Assembly: GCF_036898465.1 (NCBI RefSeq)
Contig: NZ_JARUMJ010000001.1
Location: 2,604,001 to 2,668,000 of the forward strand
Length of the DNA stretch: 64,000 bases
Reading direction: 5' to 3'
Source of the DNA: Streptomyces sp. B21-105
GTDB lineage: Bacteria > Actinomycetota > Actinomycetes > Streptomycetales > Streptomycetaceae
Shown: in pieces, positions 25,922 through 34,718 of the stretch
Layout: each line of letters begins with the position of its first letter
Position numbering within the stretch: the stretch's first letter is position 1
The notes under the pieces: generated by a model
The model's input: the letters and a program-made list of their open reading frames with translations, nothing else
Database searches by the model: none
Told to the model about the DNA's origin: nothing
Program-made: the position numbers and the translations under genes

Positions 25922-26941
25922 TCACGCCCGCACCAGCCCCTGCCGTGCCGCCCCGCCGAGCGCCAGATAGACGTCCTCCAGGCTCGGCGTGGCAAGGGTG
26001 AAGTCGTCCAGCGCGGCGAAGGCGGCCCCGCCGGTGACGGTGGCGACGACCGCGCGGGCCTCGTCCGGGGCCAGCCGCAGCGTCCAGCGGCGCCCCGACT
26101 CCACGGCCCGCTCGCGCAGCGCGGCGACCTCGGGCACCTCCAGCGGCGCCCGTTCCCGCCACACCAGCTCGACCCGCACCTCGTCGGCGACCTGCTCCTT
26201 CAGCCCGGCGGGGGTGTCGCAGGCGATGACCCGGCCCTGGTCGAGGACGGCGACCCGGTCGAGCACGGTCTCGGCCTCGATGACGTTGTGGGTGACGAGC
26301 AGCACGGTCGTGCCGCGTTCGGCGCGCCGCCGGTCCACGGCGGCCCACACCGCGCGGCGCGCCACCGGGTCCATGCCGGTGGTCGGCTCGTCCAGCACCA
26401 GCAGCGGCCGCTCCCCCACCAGCACGGCGGCGAAGCAGGCGAGGCGGCGCTGACCGCCGGACAGTTTGCGCAGCGGGCGTCCGGCGAGCGGGGTGAGGCC
26501 CAGTTCGTCGAGGACGGCGTCCCGCTCCCGGCGTGCCGTGTGCACGTCGAGGCCGCGCAGCCGCGCGGTGGTCTCGGCGGCGAGGGAGACGGTGAGGTCG
26601 TCGAGCGCGGTGGACTCCTGGCCGAGGTAGGCGAGGATGCGGGCGGCCCGCTCGGGGTGGCGCACGATGTCGTGCCCGAGGATCTCCACGCTGCCCGCGT
26701 CGGGGCGCATCAGCCCGGTCATCTGCCGGACGAGGGTGGTCTTGCCGGCGCCGTTGGGTCCGAGCAGCCCGAAGATCTCACCGCGCCGGATGTCGAGCCG
26801 TACGTCGTCGGTGGCCCGGACCTCGGGTGTCGCGGGAGTGCCGCGCCGGCCGCGGACCGCCGGATAGGTCTTGGTCAGACCGCGCACCGCACACACGACC
26901 TCGTTCCCGTGTCGAAGGGGCGGTGCCGCGCGCGTACTCAC
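25922..26941 (-). CDS. ABC transporter ATP-binding protein
   Basis: 339 residues from a GTG at 26941 with no clear ribosome-binding site. Walker A GPNGAGKTT at 61-69, Q-loop Gln108 (YLGQES), signature LSGGQ (160-164), Walker B LLVLDEP (180-186) and switch His in LLVTHN. The C-terminal region after the nucleotide-binding domain (about 245-339) is typical of drug-exporter ATPases such as DrrA. It is paired with the permease gene downstream, across a repeat-filled gap. Confidence 0.93.
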   Translation of the reverse strand: MSTRAAPPLRHGNEVVCAVRGLTKTYPAVRGRRGTPATPEVRATDDVRLDIRRGEIFGLLGPNGAGKTTLVRQMTGLMRPDAGSVEILGHDIVRHPERAARILAYLGQESTALDDLTVSLAAETTARLRGLDVHTARRERDAVLDELGLTPLAGRPLRKLSGGQRRLACFAAVLVGERPLLVLDEPTTGMDPVARRAVWAAVDRRRAERGTTVLLVTHNVIEAETVLDRVAVLDQGRVIACDTPAGLKEQVADEVRVELVWRERAPLEVPEVAALRERAVESGRRWTLRLAPDEARAVVATVTGGAAFAALDDFTLATPSLEDVYLALGGAARQGLVRA

Positions 26942-27003
26942 AAGGGACGAGAGTACGGGGTCGCGGACCGCCGCTCGCGGTCGGGGCGTCGCGGGCGGCC
27001 CGC

Positions 27004-28224
27004 TCAGTCCGCCGCCGGAGCGTGCCCGGCGGCCGTCCGCACGTCGATCTCGCGCCAGAAACCCGCCCGGATGGCGTACCGGTCATGTTCGTCGATCTGG
27101 TCGTCCTTGTGCGCGAGCAGACCGAAGCGGGCCGCGTACCTCAGCAGCTCTCCGTCGATGCGGTGCGGGATGCGCGGGTACATGCCCGACAGCTTCTGCA
27201 GATGGCTCGGGTCGCCGAGGCGTGCCATCCACCGGCGGGCGAACACCTGTCCCACCTCGTAGGGGTCGCCGCCGACGGTGGTGATGTCCTCCTCGCGGTC
27301 GGCCCAGCGCTGCTCCGCCGTGGTGACCTGCGCGAGCGTCGGCATCGAGGCGACCTCGGCGGGCTCGGGGGCGGTCCCGGGGCGGTCCACCCAGCCCTTG
27401 TCGGAGGACCAGCGCAGGGTCGCGGTGGCCGGATGCTGGACGGCGGGCGCCCCGGGTGCGCGCAGAGCGGCGAGATCCTTGGGCGTCGGGACGCCCTTGG
27501 GGGCCGGTACGCGGTCCTGCCCGCCGTTGTCGGAGCCGGCGGTCACCGAGGGGTGCTCGGCCTCCTCCGGGGGCCGCTCGGCGGTGGGGGCGAGCCCCGA
27601 GTCGGGCAGCGGGGCGGAGAGGATCGCGGCGATCTCGGGGCGGGGCACGGGCGGCGGCGCGCAGATCCCGCCGAGCTCCTTCGCGCGGACCGCCTTGGTG
27701 ATCCAGATGCGGTCCAGGACGCGCCGCTCGTCGGCCTCGGCGACCAGGTCCTCGGACTGGTTGTAGTCGCCGTCGGCGGCCTGGACGGCCCAGAGGTGGA
27801 CGGCGACGCCGTGCTCCTTGGCGGCCATCATCCCCGGCAGCAGGTCGCCGTCGCCGGTGACGAGGACGACGTCGGAGCAGGCGCGGTTGCGGGCCAGTTC
27901 GGTCAGCTCGGCGTGCATGGCGGCGTCGACGCCCTTCTGGGCCCACCGCCCGTCGCTGCGGGTCAGGGCGCCCAGCCGGACCGTCACCCGGGGCATCACG
28001 CGCAGCCTGCGGTGCTCCGGCTGGGGGACGCGGTCCGGGGCGCCGTCGAACCAGTAGATGCGCAGCAGCGGGCGCTCGGTCTCGGACTCGGCCTGTTCGC
28101 GCAGACCCTGGACGAGCGCGGAGTGGTCGACGGTGATACGGGATCGCGAGGGTTCCCCGGCGAGGAGACTCGCGGCCGCCCCCAGCAGATACCCGGCGTC
28201 CACCAGGACGATGCAGCGGTCCAC
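27004..28224 (-). CDS. NYN-domain (PIN-like) putative ribonuclease
   Basis: 406 residues from a GTG at 28224 with GAGG 7 bases upstream; a GTG 3 codons earlier (28233) is an alternative. The NYN domain fills about residues 1-190: CIVLVDAGYLLG with Asp9, KGVDAAMHAEL with Asp100, and VTGDGDLLP (Asp125 and Asp127), the acids that bind metal in this nuclease fold. A Pro/Glu-rich linker leads to a C-terminal domain (about 300-406) of unknown type. RNA cleavage is inferred from the family. It is convergent with nothing and upstream of the ABC genes by about 60 bp. Confidence 0.82.
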   Translation of the reverse strand: MDRCIVLVDAGYLLGAAASLLAGEPSRSRITVDHSALVQGLREQAESETERPLLRIYWFDGAPDRVPQPEHRRLRVMPRVTVRLGALTRSDGRWAQKGVDAAMHAELTELARNRACSDVVLVTGDGDLLPGMMAAKEHGVAVHLWAVQAADGDYNQSEDLVAEADERRVLDRIWITKAVRAKELGGICAPPPVPRPEIAAILSAPLPDSGLAPTAERPPEEAEHPSVTAGSDNGGQDRVPAPKGVPTPKDLAALRAPGAPAVQHPATATLRWSSDKGWVDRPGTAPEPAEVASMPTLAQVTTAEQRWADREEDITTVGGDPYEVGQVFARRWMARLGDPSHLQKLSGMYPRIPHRIDGELLRYAARFGLLAHKDDQIDEHDRYAIRAGFWREIDVRTAAGHAPAAD

Positions 28225-28299
28225 ACGACTCACCCTCTTTCCGGGAGGTTTGCTTCGGGCTTCCTTCGAGTCTGCCCGACCGTGCGGAGGTTAACGGCC

Positions 28300-28325
28300 G
28301 GAACTCGATCTTCGGCGTGGCGTTT
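28300..28325 (+). promoter_or_regulatory. Candidate ECF-sigma promoter
   Basis: GGAAC (28300-28304) and CGTTT (28321-28325) are 16 bases apart, resembling extracytoplasmic-function sigma promoters such as those read by SigE. It points toward the 55-aa gene at 28448. Confidence 0.3.
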
Positions 28326-28447
28326 GGCGGCGCCGCGCTCCGACAACCCCTGTCACGGACGGTAATTGTCCGAAATGCGTCGCAAGTCAGCCTATGTGAA
28401 TCTGGTCCCGTCTCTGGCCCCCAGATCCCCCCAGGAGGCAGATCACC

Positions 28448-28615
28448 ATGGCCAAGAACAAGAAGCAGGATCGTAAGCAGCCGCAGTCCCAGCGTGGTCC
28501 GCAGACGGCGCAGCAGCCGTCCTCGATGGAGTCGCAGGCCGAGCAGCGCATCACCCAGGCGTCGCCCGCCGACGTCGCCCGCAAGGGCCGGCAGAAGCGC
28601 TTCGGCCACAACTGA
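28448..28615 (+). CDS. Small basic conserved-looking protein (55 aa)
   Basis: ATG at 28448 with AGGAGG upstream; the product starts MAKNKKQDRKQPQSQRG and ends RKGRQKRFGHN. It is hydrophilic, Gln/Lys/Arg-rich and probably disordered, with no membrane segment or Cys. The strong ribosome-binding site and a strong terminator at 28652-28685 support a real, separate transcription unit. Function unknown; the charge pattern would allow nucleic acid binding. It lies in the gap between the NYN gene (divergent) and dnaE (convergent). Confidence 0.7.
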   Translation: MAKNKKQDRKQPQSQRGPQTAQQPSSMESQAEQRITQASPADVARKGRQKRFGHN

Positions 28616-28651
28616 CGTCCGCGCGGCGGGCTGTTGCAGCCCGGGCACGCA

Positions 28652-28685
28652 CGAGGGGCGCATCCGGTGCCGGATGCGCCCCTCG
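28652..28685. terminator. Bidirectional stem-loop between the 55-aa gene and dnaE
   Basis: A perfect 16-bp inverted repeat (28652-28667 with 28670-28685, 2-base loop) between convergent genes. Confidence 0.8.
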
Positions 28686-28707
28686 TCGGCGTCGTGGCGG
28701 CGAGCGA

Positions 28708-31700
28708 TCAGCCCGCGAGGCAGGACGGGCCGAGCAGGACCTTCAGATCGCCGAAGAGCGCGGGGTCGGGCTTGACCCGGTGCCGGTCCAGCCGCAGGAC
28801 GGTCGTCTTCGTCGGGCCCTGGAGCCTGATCCGGACCTCGCTGTCGCCCTTGTGGTGGGTGAGGATCTCGCCGAGGCGGTTGATCATCGGCGGGGTGACC
28901 CGGGTCGCCGGGATGGTGAGGATCACGGGCGCGTTGGTGCCCGCGTTCGACAGGTCCGGGACCTGGAGCTCCATCGCGACCAGCCGCGGCACGTCCTCGC
29001 GCTTGTCGAGGCGGCCCTTGACGAAGACGACGGCGTCCTCGACGAGTTGGGTGGAGACGAGCTGGTAGGTCGCCGGGAAGAACATGCACTCGATGGAGCC
29101 CGCGAGGTCCTCCACGGTGGCGATCGCCCAGGCGTTGCCCTGCTTGGTCATCTTGCGCTGGAGGCCGGAGATGATGCCGCCGATGGTCACCACCGCGCCG
29201 TCCGCGTGCTCGCCGCCGGTGAGCTGGGCGATTCCCGCGTCCGCCTTGTCGGACAGCACGTGCTCCAGGCCGAACAGCGGGTGATCGGAGACATACAGAC
29301 CGAGCATCTCCCGCTCCTGGGCGAGCAGATACGTCTTGTCCCACTCGTCCTCGGTGAAGACGACGTCCAGGCCGAAGCCCGGTTCCGTGGTCTCCTCCTC
29401 GCCCATGCCCCCGAAGAGGTCGAACTGTCCCTCGGCCTCCTTGCGCTTGACCGCGACCACGTTGTCGATCATCGGCTCGAAGTGGGCGGTGAGGCCCTTG
29501 CGGGTATGCCCCAGGGTGTCGAACGCGCCCGCCTTGATCAGCGACTCCGTGGTGCGCTTGTTGCAGGCGACGGCCTCGACCTTGTCGAGGTAGTCGGGGA
29601 AGGAGGCGTACTTGCCCTTGGCCTTGCGGCTCCTGATGATCGACTCCACCACGTTGGTGCCGACGTTGCGGACGGCCTCGAGGCCGAAGAGGATCACGTC
29701 GTCGCCCTGGGCGGCGAAGTTGTGCACCGACTCGTTGACGTTCGGCGGGAGCACCTTGATGCCCATGCGCCGGCACTCGTTGAGGTAGACGGCCGACTTG
29801 TCCTTGTCGTCCTTGACCGAGGTGAGCAGCCCGGCCATGTATTCGGCGGGGTGGTTGGCCTTCAGGTAGGCGGTCCAGTACGAGACCAGGCCGTACGCGG
29901 CGGAGTGCGCCTTGTTGAAGGCGTAGCCGGCGAACGGGACCAGCACGTCCCACAGGGCCTGGATCGCCTCGTCGCTGTAGCCGTTCTTCTTCGCGCCGGC
30001 CTGGAAGATGGTGAAGTTCTTCGCCAGCTCGTCGGGCTTCTTCTTGCCCATCACGCGGCGCAGGATGTCGGCCTCGCCGAGTGAGTACCCGGCGATGATC
30101 TGGGCGGCCTTCTGCACCTGCTCCTGGTAGACGATCAGGCCGTAGGTGACGGCCAGGACCTCCTCGAGGGGCTTCTCCAGCTCCGGGTGGATCGGCGTGA
30201 TCTCCTGGAGCTTGTTCTTGCGCAGCGCGTAGTTGGTGTGCGAGTCCATGCCCATCGGGCCCGGACGGTAGAGCGCGGAGACGGCGGAGATGTCCTCGAA
30301 GTTGTCGGGCTTCATCAGGCGCAGCAGGGAGCGCATGGGGCCGCCGTCGAACTGGAAGACGCCGAGGGTCTCACCGCGCTGGAGGAGTTCGAAGGTCTTC
30401 GGGTCGTCGAGCGGCAGGGCCAGCAGGTCGAGGTCGACGCCCTTGTTGGACTTCACCATCTTGACGGCGTCGTCCATGATCGTGAGGTTGCGCAGGCCGA
30501 GGAAGTCCATCTTCAGCAGGCCGAGCGACTCGCACTGCGGGTAGTCCCACTGGGTGATGGTCACGCCGTCGGTGTGCCGCACCCAGATGGGGGCGTGGTC
30601 GACGATGGGCTCGCTGGACATGATCACGCCGGCCGCGTGCACGCCCATCTGCCGGACCAGGCCCTCGACGCCCTTGGCGGTGTCGATGACCTTCTTGACG
30701 TCCGGCTCGTTCTCGTACATCGCGCGGATCTCGCCCGCCTCGCTGTAGCGCGGGTGCGAGGGGTCGGTGATGCCGTTGAGGTCGATGCCCTTGCCCAGGA
30801 CGTCGGCGGGCATGGCCTTGGTGAGGCGGTCGCCCATCGCGTACGGGTAGCCCAGCACGCGCGCGGAGTCCTTGATCGCGTTCTTGGCCTTGATCTTGCC
30901 GTAGGTGCCGATCATGGCGACCTTGTCGGCGCCGTACTTCTCGGTCACGTACCGGATCACCTCGACGCGCCTGCGCTCGTCGAAGTCGATGTCGACGTCG
31001 GGCATGGAGACGCGCTCGGGGTTGAGGAACCGCTCGAAGATCAGGCCGTGCGGGATCGGGTCGAGGTCGGTGATGCCCATCGCGTAGGCGACGATCGAAC
31101 CGGCCGCGGAGCCACGCCCGGGACCGACCGCGATGCCGTTCTTCTTCGCCCACATGATGAAGTCGGCGACGACGAGGAAGTAGCCCGGGAACCCCATCTG
31201 GATGATGACGTCCATCTCGTACTCGACCTGCTTCTGCCGGTCCTCGGGGACGCCGCCCGGGAAGCGGCGGTCCATCCCCCGGCGGACCTCCTCCTTGAAC
31301 CAGGTGATCTCGGTGAAGCCGTCGGGGATGTCGAACTTCGGCATGAGGTTCTTGGCCTCGAACATGCCGGTGGTGTCGATCTGCTCGGCCACCAGGAGAG
31401 TGTTGGCGCAGCCCTCCTGCCAGGCGTCCGAGGAGTCGATGGCGTACATCTCGTCCGTGGACTTCAGGTAGTAGCCGGTGCCGTCGAAGCGGAAGCGGTC
31501 CGGGTCGGAGAGGTTCTTGCCGGTCTGGATGCACAGCAGCGCGTCGTGCGCGGTCGCCTCGTGCGCGTACGTGTAGTGCGAGTCGTTGGTGACCAGCGGC
31601 GGGATGCCGAGTTTCTTGCCGATCTCCAGCAGGCCGTCACGGACCCGGTGCTCGATGTCGATGCCGTGGTCCATCAGCTCCAGGAAGTAGCGGTCCTTGC

Positions 31701-32247
31701 CGAAGATGTCCTGGTACTCGGCGGCCGACTTCAGGGCCTCGTCGAACTGGCCGAGGCGCAGCCGGGTCTGGAGCTCGCCGGAGGGGCAGCCGGTGGAGGC
31801 GATGAGGCCCTCGGACCACTGGGAGATGGTCTCCTTGTCCATCCGGGGCCACTTCTGGAGCCAGCCCTCGGCGTACGCGTCCGAGGAGAGCTTGAAGAGG
31901 TTGTGCAGGCCCGTCGCGTTCGCCGCCCAGATCGTCTTGTGGGTGTAGCCGCCGGAACCGGAGACGTCGTCGCGCTTCTGGTGCGGCTGGCCCCACTGGA
32001 TCTTGCGCTTGTTGCGGCGCGACTCGGGGGCGACGTACGCCTCGATCCCGATGATCGGGGTGACCCCGGCCTTCTTCGCGGTGTGGAAGAAGTCGTAGGC
32101 CCCGTGGAGGTTGCCGTGGTCGGACATGGCGATGTGGGTCATGCCCATCTCGTTGCACGCGTCGAACATGTCCTTGAGCCGCGCGGCACCGTCCAGCAGC
32201 GAGTACTGGGTGTGGACGTGCAGGTGCGTGAACGGCGGCTTTGACAC
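28708..32247 (-). CDS. dnaE: DNA polymerase III alpha subunit (replicative)
   Basis: Replicative polymerase catalytic subunit. 1179 residues from a GTG at 32247 with CTGGAGG 8 bases upstream, the usual actinobacterial DnaE1 length. The PHP domain opens with HLHVHTQYSLLDG (8-20), keeping the metal-binding His residues and so probably proofreading activity. Catalytic acids lie in PDVDIDFDERR (416-426). GPGRGSAAGS, FNKAHSAAYG and a C-terminal OB-fold region follow. It is a single gene flanked by unrelated genes. Confidence 0.97.
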   Translation of the reverse strand: MSKPPFTHLHVHTQYSLLDGAARLKDMFDACNEMGMTHIAMSDHGNLHGAYDFFHTAKKAGVTPIIGIEAYVAPESRRNKRKIQWGQPHQKRDDVSGSGGYTHKTIWAANATGLHNLFKLSSDAYAEGWLQKWPRMDKETISQWSEGLIASTGCPSGELQTRLRLGQFDEALKSAAEYQDIFGKDRYFLELMDHGIDIEHRVRDGLLEIGKKLGIPPLVTNDSHYTYAHEATAHDALLCIQTGKNLSDPDRFRFDGTGYYLKSTDEMYAIDSSDAWQEGCANTLLVAEQIDTTGMFEAKNLMPKFDIPDGFTEITWFKEEVRRGMDRRFPGGVPEDRQKQVEYEMDVIIQMGFPGYFLVVADFIMWAKKNGIAVGPGRGSAAGSIVAYAMGITDLDPIPHGLIFERFLNPERVSMPDVDIDFDERRRVEVIRYVTEKYGADKVAMIGTYGKIKAKNAIKDSARVLGYPYAMGDRLTKAMPADVLGKGIDLNGITDPSHPRYSEAGEIRAMYENEPDVKKVIDTAKGVEGLVRQMGVHAAGVIMSSEPIVDHAPIWVRHTDGVTITQWDYPQCESLGLLKMDFLGLRNLTIMDDAVKMVKSNKGVDLDLLALPLDDPKTFELLQRGETLGVFQFDGGPMRSLLRLMKPDNFEDISAVSALYRPGPMGMDSHTNYALRKNKLQEITPIHPELEKPLEEVLAVTYGLIVYQEQVQKAAQIIAGYSLGEADILRRVMGKKKPDELAKNFTIFQAGAKKNGYSDEAIQALWDVLVPFAGYAFNKAHSAAYGLVSYWTAYLKANHPAEYMAGLLTSVKDDKDKSAVYLNECRRMGIKVLPPNVNESVHNFAAQGDDVILFGLEAVRNVGTNVVESIIRSRKAKGKYASFPDYLDKVEAVACNKRTTESLIKAGAFDTLGHTRKGLTAHFEPMIDNVVAVKRKEAEGQFDLFGGMGEEETTEPGFGLDVVFTEDEWDKTYLLAQEREMLGLYVSDHPLFGLEHVLSDKADAGIAQLTGGEHADGAVVTIGGIISGLQRKMTKQGNAWAIATVEDLAGSIECMFFPATYQLVSTQLVEDAVVFVKGRLDKREDVPRLVAMELQVPDLSNAGTNAPVILTIPATRVTPPMINRLGEILTHHKGDSEVRIRLQGPTKTTVLRLDRHRVKPDPALFGDLKVLLGPSCLAG

Positions 32248-32459
32248 GGCTGCGGCCTCCAGGGGAAACACGGATCGACTGGCGTCCCACCGGTTGCGGG
32301 CGGTCGGGGGGACAGCGTCGAAGTCTATGCGACCACTGACACCAGGGCCGCCGCGCCGCGTACCTTCACCGGAGGGAAACGGGCACTCCCGCGTACCTTC
32401 GTCCGTTGGAGACGGCAGAGACGCCGTCGTACACGTCATGCACCAGGAGGCACCCAGCG

Positions 32460-33785
32460 ATGTCGGTTCCGCAGCTCGACGACGAGCACCGCGGCGAGCA
32501 GATCCTCGCCGTCTTCGACACCGCGTTCGGCGAGCTCCTGGCCGCCGACCCGGCCGCGTTCCGCGTGAAGTTCCGGAAGATGGCGGCCTCGGCGTTCGCG
32601 TTCTACCGGGGCACGGCCGGCCTCTTCTACCACGACCTGGACGCGGAGAAGCGGGGCGGCCCGTTCCTGGACGAGCGCACCTCGCGCGTGTGGATCCACG
32701 GAGACCTGCACGCGGAGAACTTCGGCACGTACATGGACGCCAACGGGCGGCTGATCTTCAACGTCAACGACTTCGACGAGGCCTACGTCGGCCCCTTCAC
32801 CTGGGACCTCAAGCGCCTCTCCGCCTCCCTCGCCCTCATCGGGTACGCGAAGGCGCTCTCCGACGACCAGATCACGGAGCTGGTGGAGGTCTTCGCGGGC
32901 GCGTACCGCGAGCGGATCCACGCGCTGGCCACCGGCGCGAAGAGCGACGAGGTGCCGCCCTTCACCCTGGACACCGCCCAGGGCCCGCTGCTGGACGCCC
33001 TGCGCGACGCCCGCTCGCTGACCCGCTTCGGCCTGCTGGACTCGATGACGGAGATCCGTGACTTCGAGCGCCGCTTCGCGCCCGGCGGCGGCTCCATCGA
33101 GCTGGACGCCGCCACCCGCTACAAGGTGCTCGCCGCCTTCGACGGCTACCTGGAGACTCTGCCGGAGACATCGCTGGCCCGCCCGGACTCCTACCGGGTG
33201 AAGGACGTCGTCGGCCGCCGCGGCATCGGCATCGGCTCGGCCGGTCTGCCGTCGTACAACATCCTCCTGGAGGGTCACAGCGACGCCCTGGAGAACGACG
33301 TCGTGATCTACATCAAGCAGGCCCAGACCCCGGCCGTCTCCCGGCACATCACCGACCCGGCGATCCGTGACTACTTCCAGCACGAGGGCCATCGCACGGT
33401 GATCTCCCAGCGCGCCCTCCAGCAGCACGCGGACCCGTGGCTGGGCTGGACCGAGCTCGGCGGTGCCGGCCAGCTGGTCGCCGAGGTCTCGCCGTACGCC
33501 GTCGACCTGGACTGGGGCGACATCGACGACCCGGAGGAGATCGCCGGCGTCGTCGCCGACCTGGGCCGGGCGACGGCCACCATGCACGCGGCGGCGGACG
33601 ACACCTCCGGCGAGTCCCTGGTCCCCTTCTCCACCGAGCGGGCCATCGACGCGGCGATCGCGGCCGACGAGGAGGGCTTCGCACCCCTCCTGGTCGACTT
33701 CGCGCACGGCTACGGCGCACGCGCGCGTGCCGACCACCAGATCTTCGTCGACCTGTTCCGCAACGGACGGATTCCGGGTCTGTGA
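32460..33785 (+). CDS. DUF2252 protein (kinase-like fold)
   Basis: 441 residues from an ATG at 32460 with AGGAGG about 10 bases upstream. WIHGDLHAENFGTY (His80, Asp82, Asn87) and FNVNDFDEAYVGPFTWDLKRL are the DUF2252 signatures and resemble the catalytic loop and metal-binding loop of aminoglycoside phosphotransferase-like kinases. A phosphotransferase role is plausible but the substrate is unknown. It diverges from dnaE. Confidence 0.85.
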   Translation: MSVPQLDDEHRGEQILAVFDTAFGELLAADPAAFRVKFRKMAASAFAFYRGTAGLFYHDLDAEKRGGPFLDERTSRVWIHGDLHAENFGTYMDANGRLIFNVNDFDEAYVGPFTWDLKRLSASLALIGYAKALSDDQITELVEVFAGAYRERIHALATGAKSDEVPPFTLDTAQGPLLDALRDARSLTRFGLLDSMTEIRDFERRFAPGGGSIELDAATRYKVLAAFDGYLETLPETSLARPDSYRVKDVVGRRGIGIGSAGLPSYNILLEGHSDALENDVVIYIKQAQTPAVSRHITDPAIRDYFQHEGHRTVISQRALQQHADPWLGWTELGGAGQLVAEVSPYAVDLDWGDIDDPEEIAGVVADLGRATATMHAAADDTSGESLVPFSTERAIDAAIAADEEGFAPLLVDFAHGYGARARADHQIFVDLFRNGRIPGL

Positions 33786-33794
33786 CAGCAGGCG

Positions 33795-33837
33795 TTCTCA
33801 GACAGTGGGCCTTCTCAGACAGTAGGCCTTCTCACAG
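33795..33837. repeat. 17-bp tandem repeat after the DUF2252 gene
   Basis: ttctcagacagtgggcc (33795-33811) is followed by a copy with one change (33812-33828) and a partial third (33829-33837), just after the DUF2252 stop. Confidence 0.8.
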
Positions 33838-33887
33838 GGACTCTTTAGGGGTCTCCTACCGCGGTACGTGACACACTCTCCTCCGCT

Positions 33888-34583
33888 ATGGACATATCCG
33901 GGACCCGCCTCAGAGCCGTACGCGCGGCGCTGTTCACGGCCTTCGTCGTGACGCTCAGCGCCGCGTCGCACGTGCTGCTGTCGCGGGCCCCGCTGCCGCT
34001 CAACACGGTGGCCGCCGTCGTGGCCGCGGTGTTCGCCCTCGCGTACGCCCTCGCCGGCCGCGAGTGCGGCTTCGGGCGGATCGCCGCCCTGCTGATCCCG
34101 CTGGAACTGGCGGCCGACACCGTCTTCACCACCGGTCAGCATGTCTGTTACGGCCGGGCCGGCGGGCCGGTCGCCGGCCCGCTGGCCTCGATCGGCTGGG
34201 ACGTGCTGTGCGGCGACGGCACCCGTGTCGGCACCCCGCTCGCACAGGTCGCGGGCGGCTCCGACCCCACGGCGCTGGGCGGACACCTCGCCCATGTCTA
34301 CCCGGCCGCCCCCTGGCTGCTGCTGGCCGCGCACATCTGCGTCGGCCTGATCGCCGCCGCCTGGCTGCGCCGGGGCGAGCGGGCGCTCGCCCAGCTGGTG
34401 CGGGCGGCCACCGCGACCACCTTCCGGCCCCTGCTGATCGCGGTGGCCGCCGTGACCGTCCGACGCGCCCCGGCGGCCCGCCGCCTGCCGAGGCCCGCGC
34501 GCCGCTCGGCCACCGCCCGTGACCGGATCCTCGTGCACTCCCTGGGACGGCGTGGACCGCCGCGCTCCCCCGCCACGGCCTGA
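33888..34583 (+). CDS. Membrane protein with about four helices, unknown function
   Basis: 231 residues. Hydrophobic segments at about 11-31, 39-56, 63-82 and 138-160; the loop between the third and fourth carries two Cys (QHVCYGRAG and WDVLCGDG). The C-terminal ~60 residues are Arg/Ala/Pro-rich and cytoplasmic by the positive-inside rule. I do not recognise the family. It lies 135 bp upstream of a DsbA-like protein gene on the same strand, so a thiol-redox link is possible. Confidence 0.65.
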   Translation: MDISGTRLRAVRAALFTAFVVTLSAASHVLLSRAPLPLNTVAAVVAAVFALAYALAGRECGFGRIAALLIPLELAADTVFTTGQHVCYGRAGGPVAGPLASIGWDVLCGDGTRVGTPLAQVAGGSDPTALGGHLAHVYPAAPWLLLAAHICVGLIAAAWLRRGERALAQLVRAATATTFRPLLIAVAAVTVRRAPAARRLPRPARRSATARDRILVHSLGRRGPPRSPATA

Positions 34584-34718
34584 ACAGACCGCACGTCCGC
34601 ACGTCCGCACGGACACACGCTGCACGGACCACACGTCTGCACAGACCGGGCACGCCGAGCACCACCTCACACGAAACTTCCGCGCACGACGCGTGCGCGT
34701 CCCTTCTTGGAGATCACC

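Noticed and set aside
27083..29953. Long minus-strand frame across the NYN gene, the 55-aa gene and the dnaE end.
   Set aside because: It crosses a strong bidirectional terminator and is rich in Arg/Pro/Gly like shadow frames; the real genes in the region explain the coding signal.
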